Assembly: GCA_023410055.1 (NCBI GenBank)
Contig: JAEYQK010000018.1
Span: 1 to 64,000, forward strand
From: Acidobacteriota bacterium
Lineage (GTDB): Bacteria; Acidobacteriota; Terriglobia; Terriglobales; Acidobacteriaceae
Direction of reading: 5' to 3'
DNA: 64,000 bases
Made by a program: the position numbers and the translations under genes. Position 1 is the first letter of the stretch; every line of letters begins with the position of its first letter. Shown one piece after another: positions 36,265 to 45,254 of this stretch. The notes below the pieces were generated by a model that saw only the letters and a list, made by a program, of their open reading frames with translations, did not search any database and was not told the origin of the DNA.

Positions 36265-36349
36265 TTGAGGCGTGGACTCCTCGGCGAAAGCAGAACCGTG
36301 GCTGAATGGACGTAATCTCGGCTGGATTTACCGTTCTTCACTTTCATAG
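36265..36349 (+). other. Leader hairpin and 25-codon mini-ORF shared with the cobU leader
   Basis: The 19 bases TTGAGGCGTGGACTCCTCG at 36265-36283 are identical to 49755-49773, just before cobU. Within them GAGG pairs with CCTC, a likely Shine-Dalgarno-sequestering hairpin acting as riboswitch expression platform. In the cobU leader the ATG of cobU follows at once. Here a GTG inside the element opens a 25-codon frame (MDSSAKAEPWLNGRNLGW...) that ends at TAG 36347-36349 with no gene. This suggests a decayed or replaced B12 gene start. The remaining 150 bases to pckG hold nothing recognised. Confidence 0.6.
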
Positions 36350-36500
36350 TCCAGATGCCGCAGGATGTCGCTCCCCTGCGCGGGTGATTGCTGCATAGCA
36401 TTGGATTTCGCTTCGCACATCACCGTGCTCAGACTGCTGGCCTTGTTTGCCAGCTACCTATTGCTGCGCATTATTCGCGCATAGACGTGAGGCGAATCTA

Positions 36501-38363
36501 ATGGCTAGTAAAGTATCATCCTGTTTTTCCCTCCTGACCACGTGTCGAGAGATTCGTAATATCGATTTAACAAACTGGATCGAAGAAGTTGCAGAGCTAT
36601 GTCAACCAGACGGCGTTAGGTTGTGCGATGGCTCTCGGCAGGAGCATGAAAAACTAATCAACCAGCTCGTGCATACCGGACTCGCAATTCCGCTAAATCC
36701 GGATTTACGTCCCAATAGCATCCTTGTCCGGTCAGATCCCGGAGATGTTGCACGGGTTGAGGATCGCACATTCATTTGCTCGGTTGATAAAGCCGACGCA
36801 GGTCCAACCAACAACTGGGAACATCCCGACGTCATGAAGACGAAGTTGCGCGGTTTATTTGCAGGGGCAATGCGCGGGCGCACGATGTATGTTCTCCCCT
36901 ATTGCATGGGGCCAATCGATTCTCCCAATGCGAAGCTCGGTGTCGAACTTACCGATTCTCCGTATGTGGCGATCAACATGCAAATAATGACCCGATCGGG
37001 AATCAAGGCCTTGCAAAGGATCAACAACGGTGAGGAGTATGTACGGGCATTGCACTCTGTCGGCGCACCGCTGCATTCCGGCCAACGAGAATATAGTTGG
37101 CCTTGCCATCCATCTGAAAAGTACATTTGCCACTTTCCCGAGAGCCGCGAGATATGGTCGTTCGGTTCGGGCTATGGAGGGAACGCTTTACTAGGAAAGA
37201 AATGCCATGCACTGCGCATTGCATCGGCACAAGCACGTGACGAGGGCTGGTTGGCGGAACACATGCTCATTCTCAAGATCACCAGTCCCGCTGGAAAAGT
37301 GAAGTACATCACGGGCGCATTTCCCTCTGCCTGTGGCAAGACCAATCTTGCAATGCTCGTGCCGACGATTCCTGGTTGGAAGGTGGAAACGATCGGAGAT
37401 GACATCGCGTGGATGAAATTCGGCGAAGATGGCAGGCTCTATGCGATTAATCCTGAAGCAGGGTTCTTTGGAGTCGCCCCTGGCACCAGCATGGAATCGA
37501 ACCCCAACGCCATTCGGACTGCAACCAGCAACTCAGTCTTCACGAATTGCGCACTCACTGCTGCTGGCGATGTCTGGTGGGAAGGCCTGACGCAAGCCCC
37601 CCCGCAAGACCTAATCAGTTGGTTGGCTCGTCCTTGGCAGGGAGAAAGCGCCGCGGCAGCCCATCCCAATGCACGCTTCACAGCACCCGCGGAACAGTGC
37701 CCCGCTATGGCGCCAGAGTGGGAATCTCCTGCAGGTGTTCCGATTGATGCGATTTTGTTTGGCGGGAGGCGCTCTACAGTGGTGCCGCTGGTAACGGAGG
37801 CATTCAACTGGGCACACGGAACTTTTCTAGGAGCTACGGTCAGCAGTGAAACAACAGCGGCGGCAGTAGGGACTGTTGGGAATCTGCGCCGGGACCCGAT
37901 GGCGATGCTTCCCTTCTGCGGTTACAACATTGGCGACTACTTTCGGCATTGGCTTAAGGTTGGAGATTGCCCCGGCGCGGTTTTGCCGCGTATCTATTGC
38001 GTCAACTGGTTCAGAAAGAATGCGCACGGCAAGTTTCTATGGCCAGGCTATGGAGAGAACAGCCGCATCTTGAAATGGATTTTCGAGCGTTGCGAAGGGA
38101 CAATCTCCGCAATGGATACGCCAATTGGGCGGATGCCACAGATTGAGGATCTGGATATCTCGGGACTCGCCACTCGGTCGCAAATTCTAGATGAGTTGCT
38201 TCGGGTGGATACCAATGCCTGGCAGGAAGAAGCACGCTTGATCGACGATTACTTCACTCGCCTGGGAGAACGGGTGCCGGCACAGTTACGGCGGGAACTC
38301 GCTATGTTACGCGATCGCCTGGCGTCAGCCAAAACAAACCGCACGGAGAACACCAGCAAATGA
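36501..38363 (+). CDS. pckG: Phosphoenolpyruvate carboxykinase (GTP)
   Basis: A 620-residue GTP-type PEPCK converting oxaloacetate and GTP to phosphoenolpyruvate, CO2 and GDP. The kinase motif with the active-site Cys is FPSACGKTNLAML. Metal- and substrate-binding signatures include GDDIAWMKF, INPEAGFFGVAPGT and RRSTVVPLVTEAFNW. Length is normal. The ATG at 36501 with GAGG eight bases upstream is preferred; the TTG at 36447 adds 18 atypical residues. The stop overlaps the transporter start (ATGA). Control by a cobalamin riboswitch is not a known feature of pckG. Confidence 0.95.
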   Translation: MASKVSSCFSLLTTCREIRNIDLTNWIEEVAELCQPDGVRLCDGSRQEHEKLINQLVHTGLAIPLNPDLRPNSILVRSDPGDVARVEDRTFICSVDKADAGPTNNWEHPDVMKTKLRGLFAGAMRGRTMYVLPYCMGPIDSPNAKLGVELTDSPYVAINMQIMTRSGIKALQRINNGEEYVRALHSVGAPLHSGQREYSWPCHPSEKYICHFPESREIWSFGSGYGGNALLGKKCHALRIASAQARDEGWLAEHMLILKITSPAGKVKYITGAFPSACGKTNLAMLVPTIPGWKVETIGDDIAWMKFGEDGRLYAINPEAGFFGVAPGTSMESNPNAIRTATSNSVFTNCALTAAGDVWWEGLTQAPPQDLISWLARPWQGESAAAAHPNARFTAPAEQCPAMAPEWESPAGVPIDAILFGGRRSTVVPLVTEAFNWAHGTFLGATVSSETTAAAVGTVGNLRRDPMAMLPFCGYNIGDYFRHWLKVGDCPGAVLPRIYCVNWFRKNAHGKFLWPGYGENSRILKWIFERCEGTISAMDTPIGRMPQIEDLDISGLATRSQILDELLRVDTNAWQEEARLIDDYFTRLGERVPAQLRRELAMLRDRLASAKTNRTENTSK

Positions 38364-39970
38364 TCGCTACGACAGCAGGCATCTTGAAGGATTCTCCACT
38401 GATCGTGCTCTTCCTTGTCTCAGGGATCGGTTACATGGTGGGGGAAATCAGTTTTTTTGGTTTTCGACTTGGGTCGGCGGGCGTCTTGTTTGCTGGTCTC
38501 ACTCTCAGCGCTCTATGCCCCGGCCTAGCGGTCCCGGAAATCTTCGGAACGTTCGGTCTCATACTTTTCGTTTATGGAATGGGGCTGCAATCCGGACGTG
38601 GATTCCTACGCAGCTTCCGGGAACGGGGCATTCGATACTGTATCTTCACGGTGGGAACCCTGTTGGCTGGTTGCGTCGCTCTTCTAGCGGTATCGCGCTG
38701 GCTCCGCTTGCCCAGTGAACTCGCGGCCGGTCTCTTTGCAGGCGCCACAACCAATACTCCGGCACTGGCAGTGGTGATTGAGGCGGCTCACAACAGCACT
38801 CCCGCCGAAGCGTACAGCATCGCCTATCCTTTCGGCGTTCTTGGTATTCTGGCCTGCTTTCACTTGGTCAAGATTATCTGGAAGCCCGAGCTAACGTCCG
38901 AACAATCCGAAAACCTTATCCAGACCCGCAATTTTTCCGTGAAGAATCCAGGTGTGATTGGAAAGACGATACATGAACTGGATCTTTTATACCCAGCCGG
39001 TGGTTTCCGGTTTAGTCGGGTACACCGCTGTGGCACGACCCACGTTGTCTCCAAGAATACGCAGTTTGAGGCTGGAGATGTGGTAGTTGTGGTGGGTGAT
39101 GAAGATGGATTCAAGCGCGTCGAAGCGATTCTCGGCGCGCCGATCGAGACACAGTTCGAAAGTGACCGGACAGAGATCGACTATCGTCGGATAACTGTCT
39201 CGAACAAAAAACTGGTAGGCAAACGTCTCTGCGAACTCGTGTTCCCGGAGAATTGCCAGTGCGCTATAACCCGGCTCCGCCGAGGGGACGATGACTTTAT
39301 CCCAACGCCGGAAACACGTCTAAGCTTTGGGGATCGCATACGAATTGTGGCCAAGCGCAATGAGTTGAGCGTGCTCTCGCGCTATTTCGGAGATTCCGTT
39401 AGGGGATCGTCTGAACTGGATTTTGCCTCCGTGGGGATTGGACTGGTGCTCGGCGTTCTGGTAGGAATGATCCCCATCCCGCTGGGACACTTTGGCACGG
39501 TTCGGCTAGGCTTTGCTGCGGGGCCGCTGTTGGTCGCGCTTTTTCTGGGACATTGGGAACGCACAGGCCCAATTACATGGACTATTCCGGTAAGCGCCAA
39601 TCTTACATTGCGACAGGTTGGGCTACTTCTCTTTTTGGCTTCCGTTGGAGTCCGGTCTGGCCCCGGCTTCATCGCCACACTCCTGAAGAACGGCCCGCTG
39701 CTTCTGGCTGGCGGGGCGATTGTGACGCTCTGCGTCACCGTCCCGGCGCTTGTTATTGGCTACAAAGTGATGCACGTGCCCTTCGACGAATTGCTGGGAA
39801 TGGTCTCCGGAATACATACGCAACCTGCAGCGGTTGCCTTTGCTTCGCATGTTACTCACAGCGAAAAAGTAGAAGTGGGATATGCGAGCGTCTACCCCGC
39901 AGCCATGATCGTCAAGGTTATTCTTGCCCAACTTATCCTTGGATTGGCATCGCTTTCGGTCCTCAGATAG
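38360..39970 (+). CDS. AspT/YidE/YbjL-family transporter with RCK_C domains
   Basis: A 536-residue transporter. Two membrane halves (about residues 10-170 and 350-535), each with conserved GxxxxGLxxG-like helices, flank a cytoplasmic region. That region has two TrkA-C (RCK_C) domains, visible as FEAGDVVVVVGDEDGFKRVE and LSFGDRIRIVAKRNELSVLS. This is the build of the aspartate-alanine exchanger family. The second-half motif GIHTQPAAVAFASH is typical. Substrate is probably an amino or dicarboxylic acid. It forms an operon with pckG, hinting that the two serve C4-acid metabolism. Confidence 0.85.
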   Translation: MIATTAGILKDSPLIVLFLVSGIGYMVGEISFFGFRLGSAGVLFAGLTLSALCPGLAVPEIFGTFGLILFVYGMGLQSGRGFLRSFRERGIRYCIFTVGTLLAGCVALLAVSRWLRLPSELAAGLFAGATTNTPALAVVIEAAHNSTPAEAYSIAYPFGVLGILACFHLVKIIWKPELTSEQSENLIQTRNFSVKNPGVIGKTIHELDLLYPAGGFRFSRVHRCGTTHVVSKNTQFEAGDVVVVVGDEDGFKRVEAILGAPIETQFESDRTEIDYRRITVSNKKLVGKRLCELVFPENCQCAITRLRRGDDDFIPTPETRLSFGDRIRIVAKRNELSVLSRYFGDSVRGSSELDFASVGIGLVLGVLVGMIPIPLGHFGTVRLGFAAGPLLVALFLGHWERTGPITWTIPVSANLTLRQVGLLLFLASVGVRSGPGFIATLLKNGPLLLAGGAIVTLCVTVPALVIGYKVMHVPFDELLGMVSGIHTQPAAVAFASHVTHSEKVEVGYASVYPAAMIVKVILAQLILGLASLSVLR

Positions 39971-40017
39971 CAGCCGTAGACAGAATGAGTTCCGAATGCA
40001 TCATCAGCAAGCTTGGT

Positions 40018-40068
40018 CTCCGCGACTCGTCCGCAAGAGCATAGAACGCTCCTCTCACCGTCGCGGAG
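40018..40068. terminator. Hairpin between convergent operons (candidate bidirectional terminator)
   Basis: CTCCGCGAC (40018-40026) pairs with GTCGCGGAG (40060-40068), and an inner GAGC (40037-40040) pairs with GCTC (40048-40051). It sits in the 100-base gap between the transporter stop and the converging core-metE stop. There is no T-run, so efficiency as a Rho-independent terminator is uncertain. Confidence 0.5.
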
Positions 40069-40070
40069 TA

Positions 40071-41102
40071 TCAAGCAGCAATGGCGGCTTCTACAAGACT
40101 GGATAATTGCGTGGCCAGTAGAAACGAAGACCTCGCCGCGGCTTCGCTCAGCATGCCCAACCCGCAGCTAGCGGTAATCAGAGAATGCGCAAGAACATCC
40201 TCCAACTGGGTTTGATTGGAGTGCGTCGCGAGCGCGAGGCGGAGAAGGAGGTCCTGCCCTGTCATTCCGTCGAGAGATACCATGGTTGGAACAAGTCCCA
40301 AGGCGACAGTGCCGCCGCGCTGAACGAACGCTTTCGCCTCAATAGCGGAGAAGAACGCATCCACATTGGAATGCGCATCAAAAGAGAGAATGTCAGGACA
40401 GAGCTGAGGGAGCATACAGAACGGAAGATCGTTGCAGCAGTGCAACCCGACAATTGCTCCGGTCGAGCGAATTGCTGTGATTACTCGTCCGAGAATGCGA
40501 GCCGTCTCAATCCTCGGCCATGGCAACCGGTCGAGTGTTGACAGGCATAGTGCCGGTTCATCGATAAACAGAATGACAGGAAGACCAGCAGCCTGAAGTC
40601 TTTCCACTTGCCAGTGAGCAAGCCGAATAACGTAGCTAGCTACGGCATCAAGAAGTTCGCGGTCAAAAGCGAAAGGCATTCCGGCCCGGAACAAGTAAAA
40701 ACCGAGTGTAATCGGGCCTTCAAGTTGGCCCTTTACTGCACGAGCGTGCAGAAAAATGCCATCCTCCAGCGCGGCAGCGAACGCGAAGAAGCCTTGTGCG
40801 CTATTCCAATCGAGAGCGGCAGAACCGTATCGCAGCGCCTCGAAGAACTCAGAACTGCGATCTTCCCTGACCTCAAATCCGTAACCCTTTGATCGGGGGA
40901 AAACCATCCGGGCAAGTTCGCCCAGAGCCTGCACAATCGCTTGCTCGCTCTTGGAGCGTTGCGGCAGTTGTGGCCAGAAGGGAATAAGCGGTGAGTGTTG
41001 AGCAACAAACCGGACAGCAGCCTCCCCACTCTTAAATGGCAGACTTCCGATTCCCGTGACACATCCAGGAGGAAGAATCTTCGTTGCCTCCGCGCTGTTC
41101 AT
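40071..41102 (-). CDS. Core-MetE family protein (MetE C-terminal-domain-like)
   Basis: A 343-residue protein equal to the catalytic C-terminal half of cobalamin-independent methionine synthase. It begins with PPGCVTGIGSLPF, typical of stand-alone core-MetE proteins. The probable zinc ligands are the His and Cys of GLHCCNDLPF and the Cys of ASCGLGML (compare HTHMCYS and NPDCGLK in full MetE); the Glu ligand position carries Asp (LSFDAHSNVDAFF). It lacks the N-terminal domain that binds polyglutamyl folate. Core-MetE proteins can make methionine from other methyl donors. It ends an operon behind metE and an NMO-like gene, coupled by ATGA. Confidence 0.8.
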   Translation of the reverse strand: MNSAEATKILPPGCVTGIGSLPFKSGEAAVRFVAQHSPLIPFWPQLPQRSKSEQAIVQALGELARMVFPRSKGYGFEVREDRSSEFFEALRYGSAALDWNSAQGFFAFAAALEDGIFLHARAVKGQLEGPITLGFYLFRAGMPFAFDRELLDAVASYVIRLAHWQVERLQAAGLPVILFIDEPALCLSTLDRLPWPRIETARILGRVITAIRSTGAIVGLHCCNDLPFCMLPQLCPDILSFDAHSNVDAFFSAIEAKAFVQRGGTVALGLVPTMVSLDGMTGQDLLLRLALATHSNQTQLEDVLAHSLITASCGLGMLSEAAARSSFLLATQLSSLVEAAIAA

Positions 41103-41140
41103 GACCTTACCTTGCAAGGAACTTCGTTGGACGTTGCCAC
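40985..41140 (-). repeat. Duplicated gene-junction, copy 2 (NMO end / core-metE start)
   Basis: This segment and 42640-42790 look like diverged direct copies. Each holds the tail of one gene, an ATGA stop-start overlap, and the beginning of the next. Protein echoes are EVPCKVRS (end of NMO) against EHPCEVRP (end of MetE), and AAVRFVAQHSPLIP against AAVRLVAQRSPLTP after the starts. Nucleotide identity is also visible in short blocks, such as GCGGTGAGTGTTGAGCAAC against GCGGCGAGCGTTGCGCAAC (plus strand). Confidence 0.6.
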
Positions 41141-42748
41141 GGTAAAGCTCGTGCCGACATTGCCGCCAATGCAAGCGCCGTCCAGTTGTTGTCTTGTCTC
41201 TACAACCGCAAGCAATTCCGAAATGACGTCTGCGGCGCTATACGAATGGGCACCGGGCTTGAGGAACTGGATGATGCCACTGAGAGCGGTCCCCGCAGTA
41301 ATCACGCCCGGTTCGACATAGGACTCGCGAACCTGAGGTAGGCCGATCGTCGCAAGAAGAGCATTACAGAGACACTTCCGCCCCCAAGCCTCAGATTCTT
41401 TCCCGCCTTTTGCGCAATATGCGCTGACCTGTTCACTCGGACACCGATATCCAACGCTGCCGTCGGCCCGAAGAAAGGCCGCACGAAGATAGCCCAGATC
41501 GCAGAGGCGCGGACGTGAGTCACAAACCTCTTTCTCTGAAATCGTATCTGCAAGGCTGACCACCTTAAATGGAAAGCCCGTCGGCGATGCCAGCGGGTCC
41601 GTCAACACGCGAACGGTTCCGTTGAGAATGCGCTCCATCACCGCAGCCTTGTAGTCAGCGCGCATGCCGGACTCACGACAGAAAGCAAACGCCGTTCCCA
41701 CTTGAACGCCGGCAGCGCCCTCCTCTAATGCATCACCAAGCCTCCGCGCCGAGCCGTATCCACCCGCCAACCAGAACGGCAACCCGAGCGATCTCACTTT
41801 CCCGAGGTCAACCCGGTCGCGCTCGCCGTAGACGGGCTCACCTGATGAATTGAGTTGGAGATGGCCTCGCGGAGGCGCGTTATGCCCGCCCGCCGTGTGG
41901 GCTTCAATAACGAAGCCGTCCACCCGGCCATTGGCTTTTTGGGCCAGCGTGGCGGCCAGAGCACTCGAAGAGACGATAGCGCAAAAGCGCGGGCGAGTCA
42001 GTGCCGGCAGCGGCCCAGTGAAGATACTTCGCGGGTCGAAACGCATCAGGGGATCTTTGCCAGGCGGACAACCGGCTACATGCAGGGGATATGTCGCTGT
42101 TTCATGATTTACAAATCGGTCTAGAATCCCTGGAACTTTCATCGGGATGCCAGCGCCCATGAGCACGTAGCTCACTCCCGCCAGCATCGCACCGTAGAGC
42201 GAAGCGAGATGCAACGGCTGCACTTTCTCCAGAAAATTAATCCCGACCGGGTTGCCGTGACCTTGCCGCGCAAGCCAGACCTCAGCGAAATTCGCCAGAA
42301 CACAGGTTTCAAGGAACTCTTGAGACGCTACCACCCCGTGTGCCGGTGCAAGCGTGTACGAGCGAGTAGCTGGTTTTCCACCCTCTATGAAATACCTCTT
42401 CCATATTCGGTCAGCGACCCCCGGAATCGGAAAGTGCGCAAATGCTGATCGTAGTGCATTCCCCGGATCGCCGTCTTGAAGTCTCCGAATCATCACCTGG
42501 TCAATTGCAGTGCCCGAAACCACTCCGAGCTGTCCCAGCATCGACACCGTGCGAGCTAGCCGCCAGTCAGAAACGGCGACACCCAGGCCACCTTGAATAA
42601 TCAGAGGCAGCCTGCGCGGTTCACTATGGGAACGCCGCAATATGTCCGCAGACGAGGGAGTGAGCGGCGAGCGTTGCGCAACCAGCCTAACGGCAGCACT
42701 CCTATCGTCCGGCGGCGATGCAGTCTTCGCAATCTCCGTGCCCTTCAT
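41099..42748 (-). CDS. Nitronate monooxygenase-like FMN protein with Cys-rich C-terminus
   Basis: A 549-residue TIM-barrel FMN protein. Landmarks are LIIQGGLGVAVSDWRLAR near the start, EAHTAGGHNAPPRGH holding the NMO/FabK catalytic His, and AGGYGSARRLGDAL plus GAAGVQVGTAFAFC for phosphate binding. It is longer than classical NMO (about 350) and closer in size to PfaD-type proteins. An added C-terminal part has a YCAKGG...CLCNALL cysteine cluster. Its first 45 residues resemble the N-terminus of the downstream core-MetE protein (AAVRLVAQRSPLTP against AAVRFVAQHSPLIP), apparently from a duplicated junction. Coupled by ATGA to both neighbours. Substrate unknown. Confidence 0.75.
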   Translation of the reverse strand: MKGTEIAKTASPPDDRSAAVRLVAQRSPLTPSSADILRRSHSEPRRLPLIIQGGLGVAVSDWRLARTVSMLGQLGVVSGTAIDQVMIRRLQDGDPGNALRSAFAHFPIPGVADRIWKRYFIEGGKPATRSYTLAPAHGVVASQEFLETCVLANFAEVWLARQGHGNPVGINFLEKVQPLHLASLYGAMLAGVSYVLMGAGIPMKVPGILDRFVNHETATYPLHVAGCPPGKDPLMRFDPRSIFTGPLPALTRPRFCAIVSSSALAATLAQKANGRVDGFVIEAHTAGGHNAPPRGHLQLNSSGEPVYGERDRVDLGKVRSLGLPFWLAGGYGSARRLGDALEEGAAGVQVGTAFAFCRESGMRADYKAAVMERILNGTVRVLTDPLASPTGFPFKVVSLADTISEKEVCDSRPRLCDLGYLRAAFLRADGSVGYRCPSEQVSAYCAKGGKESEAWGRKCLCNALLATIGLPQVRESYVEPGVITAGTALSGIIQFLKPGAHSYSAADVISELLAVVETRQQLDGACIGGNVGTSFTVATSNEVPCKVRS

Positions 42749-42790
42749 GGCCGTACCTCGCAAGGGTGTTCGTCCGACGATGCCTTGGCG
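42640..42790 (-). repeat. Duplicated gene-junction, copy 1 (metE end / NMO start)
   Basis: Partner of the segment at 40985-41140. The NMO gene sits exactly between the two copies, so its N-terminal 45 residues are probably inherited from an ancestral core-metE start, less the CVTGIGSLPF part. Confidence 0.6.
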
Positions 42791-45087
42791 AGGAGCCGTC
42801 GCAGATTCCGGGCGGCGGCGACCATCTCAGCAAGTGCTGGAGTGACTTCGTCCCAGCGGCGCGTTTTCAAGCCGCAATCCGGGTTCACCCAGAGCTGCCC
42901 AGCCCTCAACATGGTGAGAGCCTTACCAAGGAGAGCTTCGATTTCGTCAGTTGCCGGAATCCGAGGCGAATGTATGTCATAGACGCCTGGTCCGATTTCG
43001 TTGGGATACCGGTAACGCGCAAATACGCTCAGCAACTCCATCTGCGACCGCGAGGTTTCCATTGAAATGACATCCGCGTCCATGTCGCCGATGGACTCGA
43101 TGATGTCGTTGAACTCCGAATAGCACATGTGGGTATGAATCTGAGTCTCGTCTCGGACTCCAGAGGATGCCAGGCGGAATGCGGTGACTGCCCACTCCAA
43201 ATAACTCTTCCAATCGGCTCTGCGCAGAGGCAGGCCCTCGCGAATGGCGGGCTCATCGATCTGTATGATGGAAATACCCTCCTTTTCGAGATCGCACACC
43301 TCGTCCCGAATGGCGAGCGCTATCTGGCGACAGGTCTCTTCTCGCGGCTGATCGTCACGCACGAGCGACCACTGCAAGATCGTCACCGGTCCCGTAAGCA
43401 TTCCTTTCACGGGTTTCTGAGTCAGAGATTGGGCGAAACGCGCCCATTCCACCGTCATTGGCCTGATGCGAGCAACATCGCCATAGATGATGGGTGGTTT
43501 GACACAACGAGATCCATAGCTTTGAATCCAACCATTCTGGGTAGCGGCAAATCCCGACAACTGCTCGCCGAAATATTCCACCATGTCGTTGCGCTCGAAT
43601 TCGCCGTGTACCAGCACATCGAGGCCAAGTTTCTCTTGAAGTCGGATCGCATTCTCAGTTTCTTGTTTGAGAAAGGCCTGATAGTCAGAGGAACTTTTCT
43701 TGCCAGTTTTGAACTCCGCCCGCGCTGCTCGAACCTCTGGTGTTTGCGGGAACGAACCAATTGTTGTGGTGGGAAGCAGCGGAAGATGAAGGCGCGTCTT
43801 TTGCAGTTGATGACGTATTGGATACGCACTTTTGCGGCGCAGCATCTCAGGGGTGATGTGCGATACACGAGCCTTAACGCGTTGGTCGTTAATCAAGGGC
43901 GACTGGCGGCGGTTCTCCATCGCTTCTCGATTTGCCGAGAGTGCTTCCTGCACCGCCGCGCGTCCTTTGCCAATAGCCTGCGCCAGGACTATAACCTCTT
44001 CCAATTTTTGCTTGGCGAAGGCAAGCCATTGCTGCAAGCCATTGGGTAGGCCGCTTTCGGAGTCAAGATCGACAGGCGAATGCAAAAGAGAGCAGGACGG
44101 CGCGATCATGAGCCGGTCTGCCCCAATCTTGTTGGCCGCTTCCTCCAGGAAGGCCAGCGCACGATTCAGGTCTGTCCTCCAAACGTTCCGGCCATCGATC
44201 ACGCCCAAGGAAAGCATGAGATCTGTTCGAGCGGCGGACAATGCCACGGCTAGCTGCTCGGGGGCACGAACCAAGTCGAGGTGCAGCGCCGATACCGGTA
44301 GTCGAAGGATGTCGTGAAGGTTTTCACGCAGACCGCCAAAATACGTAGCTAGAAGAACTTTCAAACTTGTGGAGCGGTCAATATACGAATAGGCTGCTGT
44401 GAACGCAGCGCGTTCCTGTGGGCTCAGATCGAGCACGAGACAGGGTTCGTCCATTTGTATCCAATCCGCGCCGGATGCCGCCAATTGGCGTAATACGTCT
44501 GCATAGACAGGAAGAAGTTCGTCCAGATGCGTTAGCGGACGGACGCCCGTATCGCGCGCCTTTCCAAGCAACAAAAACGAGACTGGACCCAACAGCACCG
44601 GGCGTGTGTGGATTCCCAGTTTCTTGGCCTCTTGGAATTCTTCCACGGGCTTGCATGACACCGGATGGAATCGTTGCGTAGTCTCGAATTCAGGGACGAT
44701 GTAGTGATAATTCGTGTCGAACCATTTGGTCATCTCCATTGCTGGAAGGTCAATCTTCGTTTCCCCGCCGGAATGCATCTGGAGCCCTCTGGCCATGGCA
44801 AAATAGGCGCGTAGATCGAACTTCTCACCAGCAACTTTGTACCGAGAAGGAACTGCTCCAACCATAACGGCAGCATCCAGCACATGGTCATAGAAGGAGA
44901 AATCATTGCTAGGAATATGGGTCAGCCCCAGTTGCTGCTGCAATTCCCAGTGTCTTCTCCGAAGCGATTGTCCGGTCGCAAGCAGACTGCTTTCGGCGAT
45001 CTTCCCGGCCCAATAACCTTCTAGCGCTTTTTTCAGTTCTCGTTGTGCGCCGATTCGCGGAAATCCTAGGTTTGAGGCAATAGCCAT
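42745..45087 (-). CDS. metE: Cobalamin-independent methionine synthase
   Basis: A 780-residue full-length MetE, transferring the methyl group of 5-methyltetrahydropteroyl-triglutamate to homocysteine without B12. The N-terminal folate domain (LGFPRIGAQRELKKALEGYW) and C-terminal catalytic domain (TTTIGSFPQTPEVRAAR, then IHTHMCYSEF and WVNPDCGLKTR with the zinc ligands) are intact. The ATG at 45087 is eight bases from AAGGAGG. A cobalamin riboswitch upstream predicts repression when B12 is available. First gene of a three-gene operon. Confidence 0.97.
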   Translation of the reverse strand: MAIASNLGFPRIGAQRELKKALEGYWAGKIAESSLLATGQSLRRRHWELQQQLGLTHIPSNDFSFYDHVLDAAVMVGAVPSRYKVAGEKFDLRAYFAMARGLQMHSGGETKIDLPAMEMTKWFDTNYHYIVPEFETTQRFHPVSCKPVEEFQEAKKLGIHTRPVLLGPVSFLLLGKARDTGVRPLTHLDELLPVYADVLRQLAASGADWIQMDEPCLVLDLSPQERAAFTAAYSYIDRSTSLKVLLATYFGGLRENLHDILRLPVSALHLDLVRAPEQLAVALSAARTDLMLSLGVIDGRNVWRTDLNRALAFLEEAANKIGADRLMIAPSCSLLHSPVDLDSESGLPNGLQQWLAFAKQKLEEVIVLAQAIGKGRAAVQEALSANREAMENRRQSPLINDQRVKARVSHITPEMLRRKSAYPIRHQLQKTRLHLPLLPTTTIGSFPQTPEVRAARAEFKTGKKSSSDYQAFLKQETENAIRLQEKLGLDVLVHGEFERNDMVEYFGEQLSGFAATQNGWIQSYGSRCVKPPIIYGDVARIRPMTVEWARFAQSLTQKPVKGMLTGPVTILQWSLVRDDQPREETCRQIALAIRDEVCDLEKEGISIIQIDEPAIREGLPLRRADWKSYLEWAVTAFRLASSGVRDETQIHTHMCYSEFNDIIESIGDMDADVISMETSRSQMELLSVFARYRYPNEIGPGVYDIHSPRIPATDEIEALLGKALTMLRAGQLWVNPDCGLKTRRWDEVTPALAEMVAAARNLRRLLAKASSDEHPCEVRP

Positions 45088-45254
45088 CGCATCACCCTCC
45101 TTAGTTTTCTGACTAAAGTCCACGAATCTGCCTAGCCCGAACAGCACACTTGTGCTTCGAGTAACTTGAGAAGAGAAAGATGGAGTGATGGACCAACACC
45201 CTCACTAATCTCCCCTCGGAGATTCGCGGAATCTACTTGCCATTTCGGCAAGGT

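Noticed and set aside
43129..44049. 306-codon plus-strand frame within metE
   Set aside because: Antisense shadow of a highly conserved metE region.
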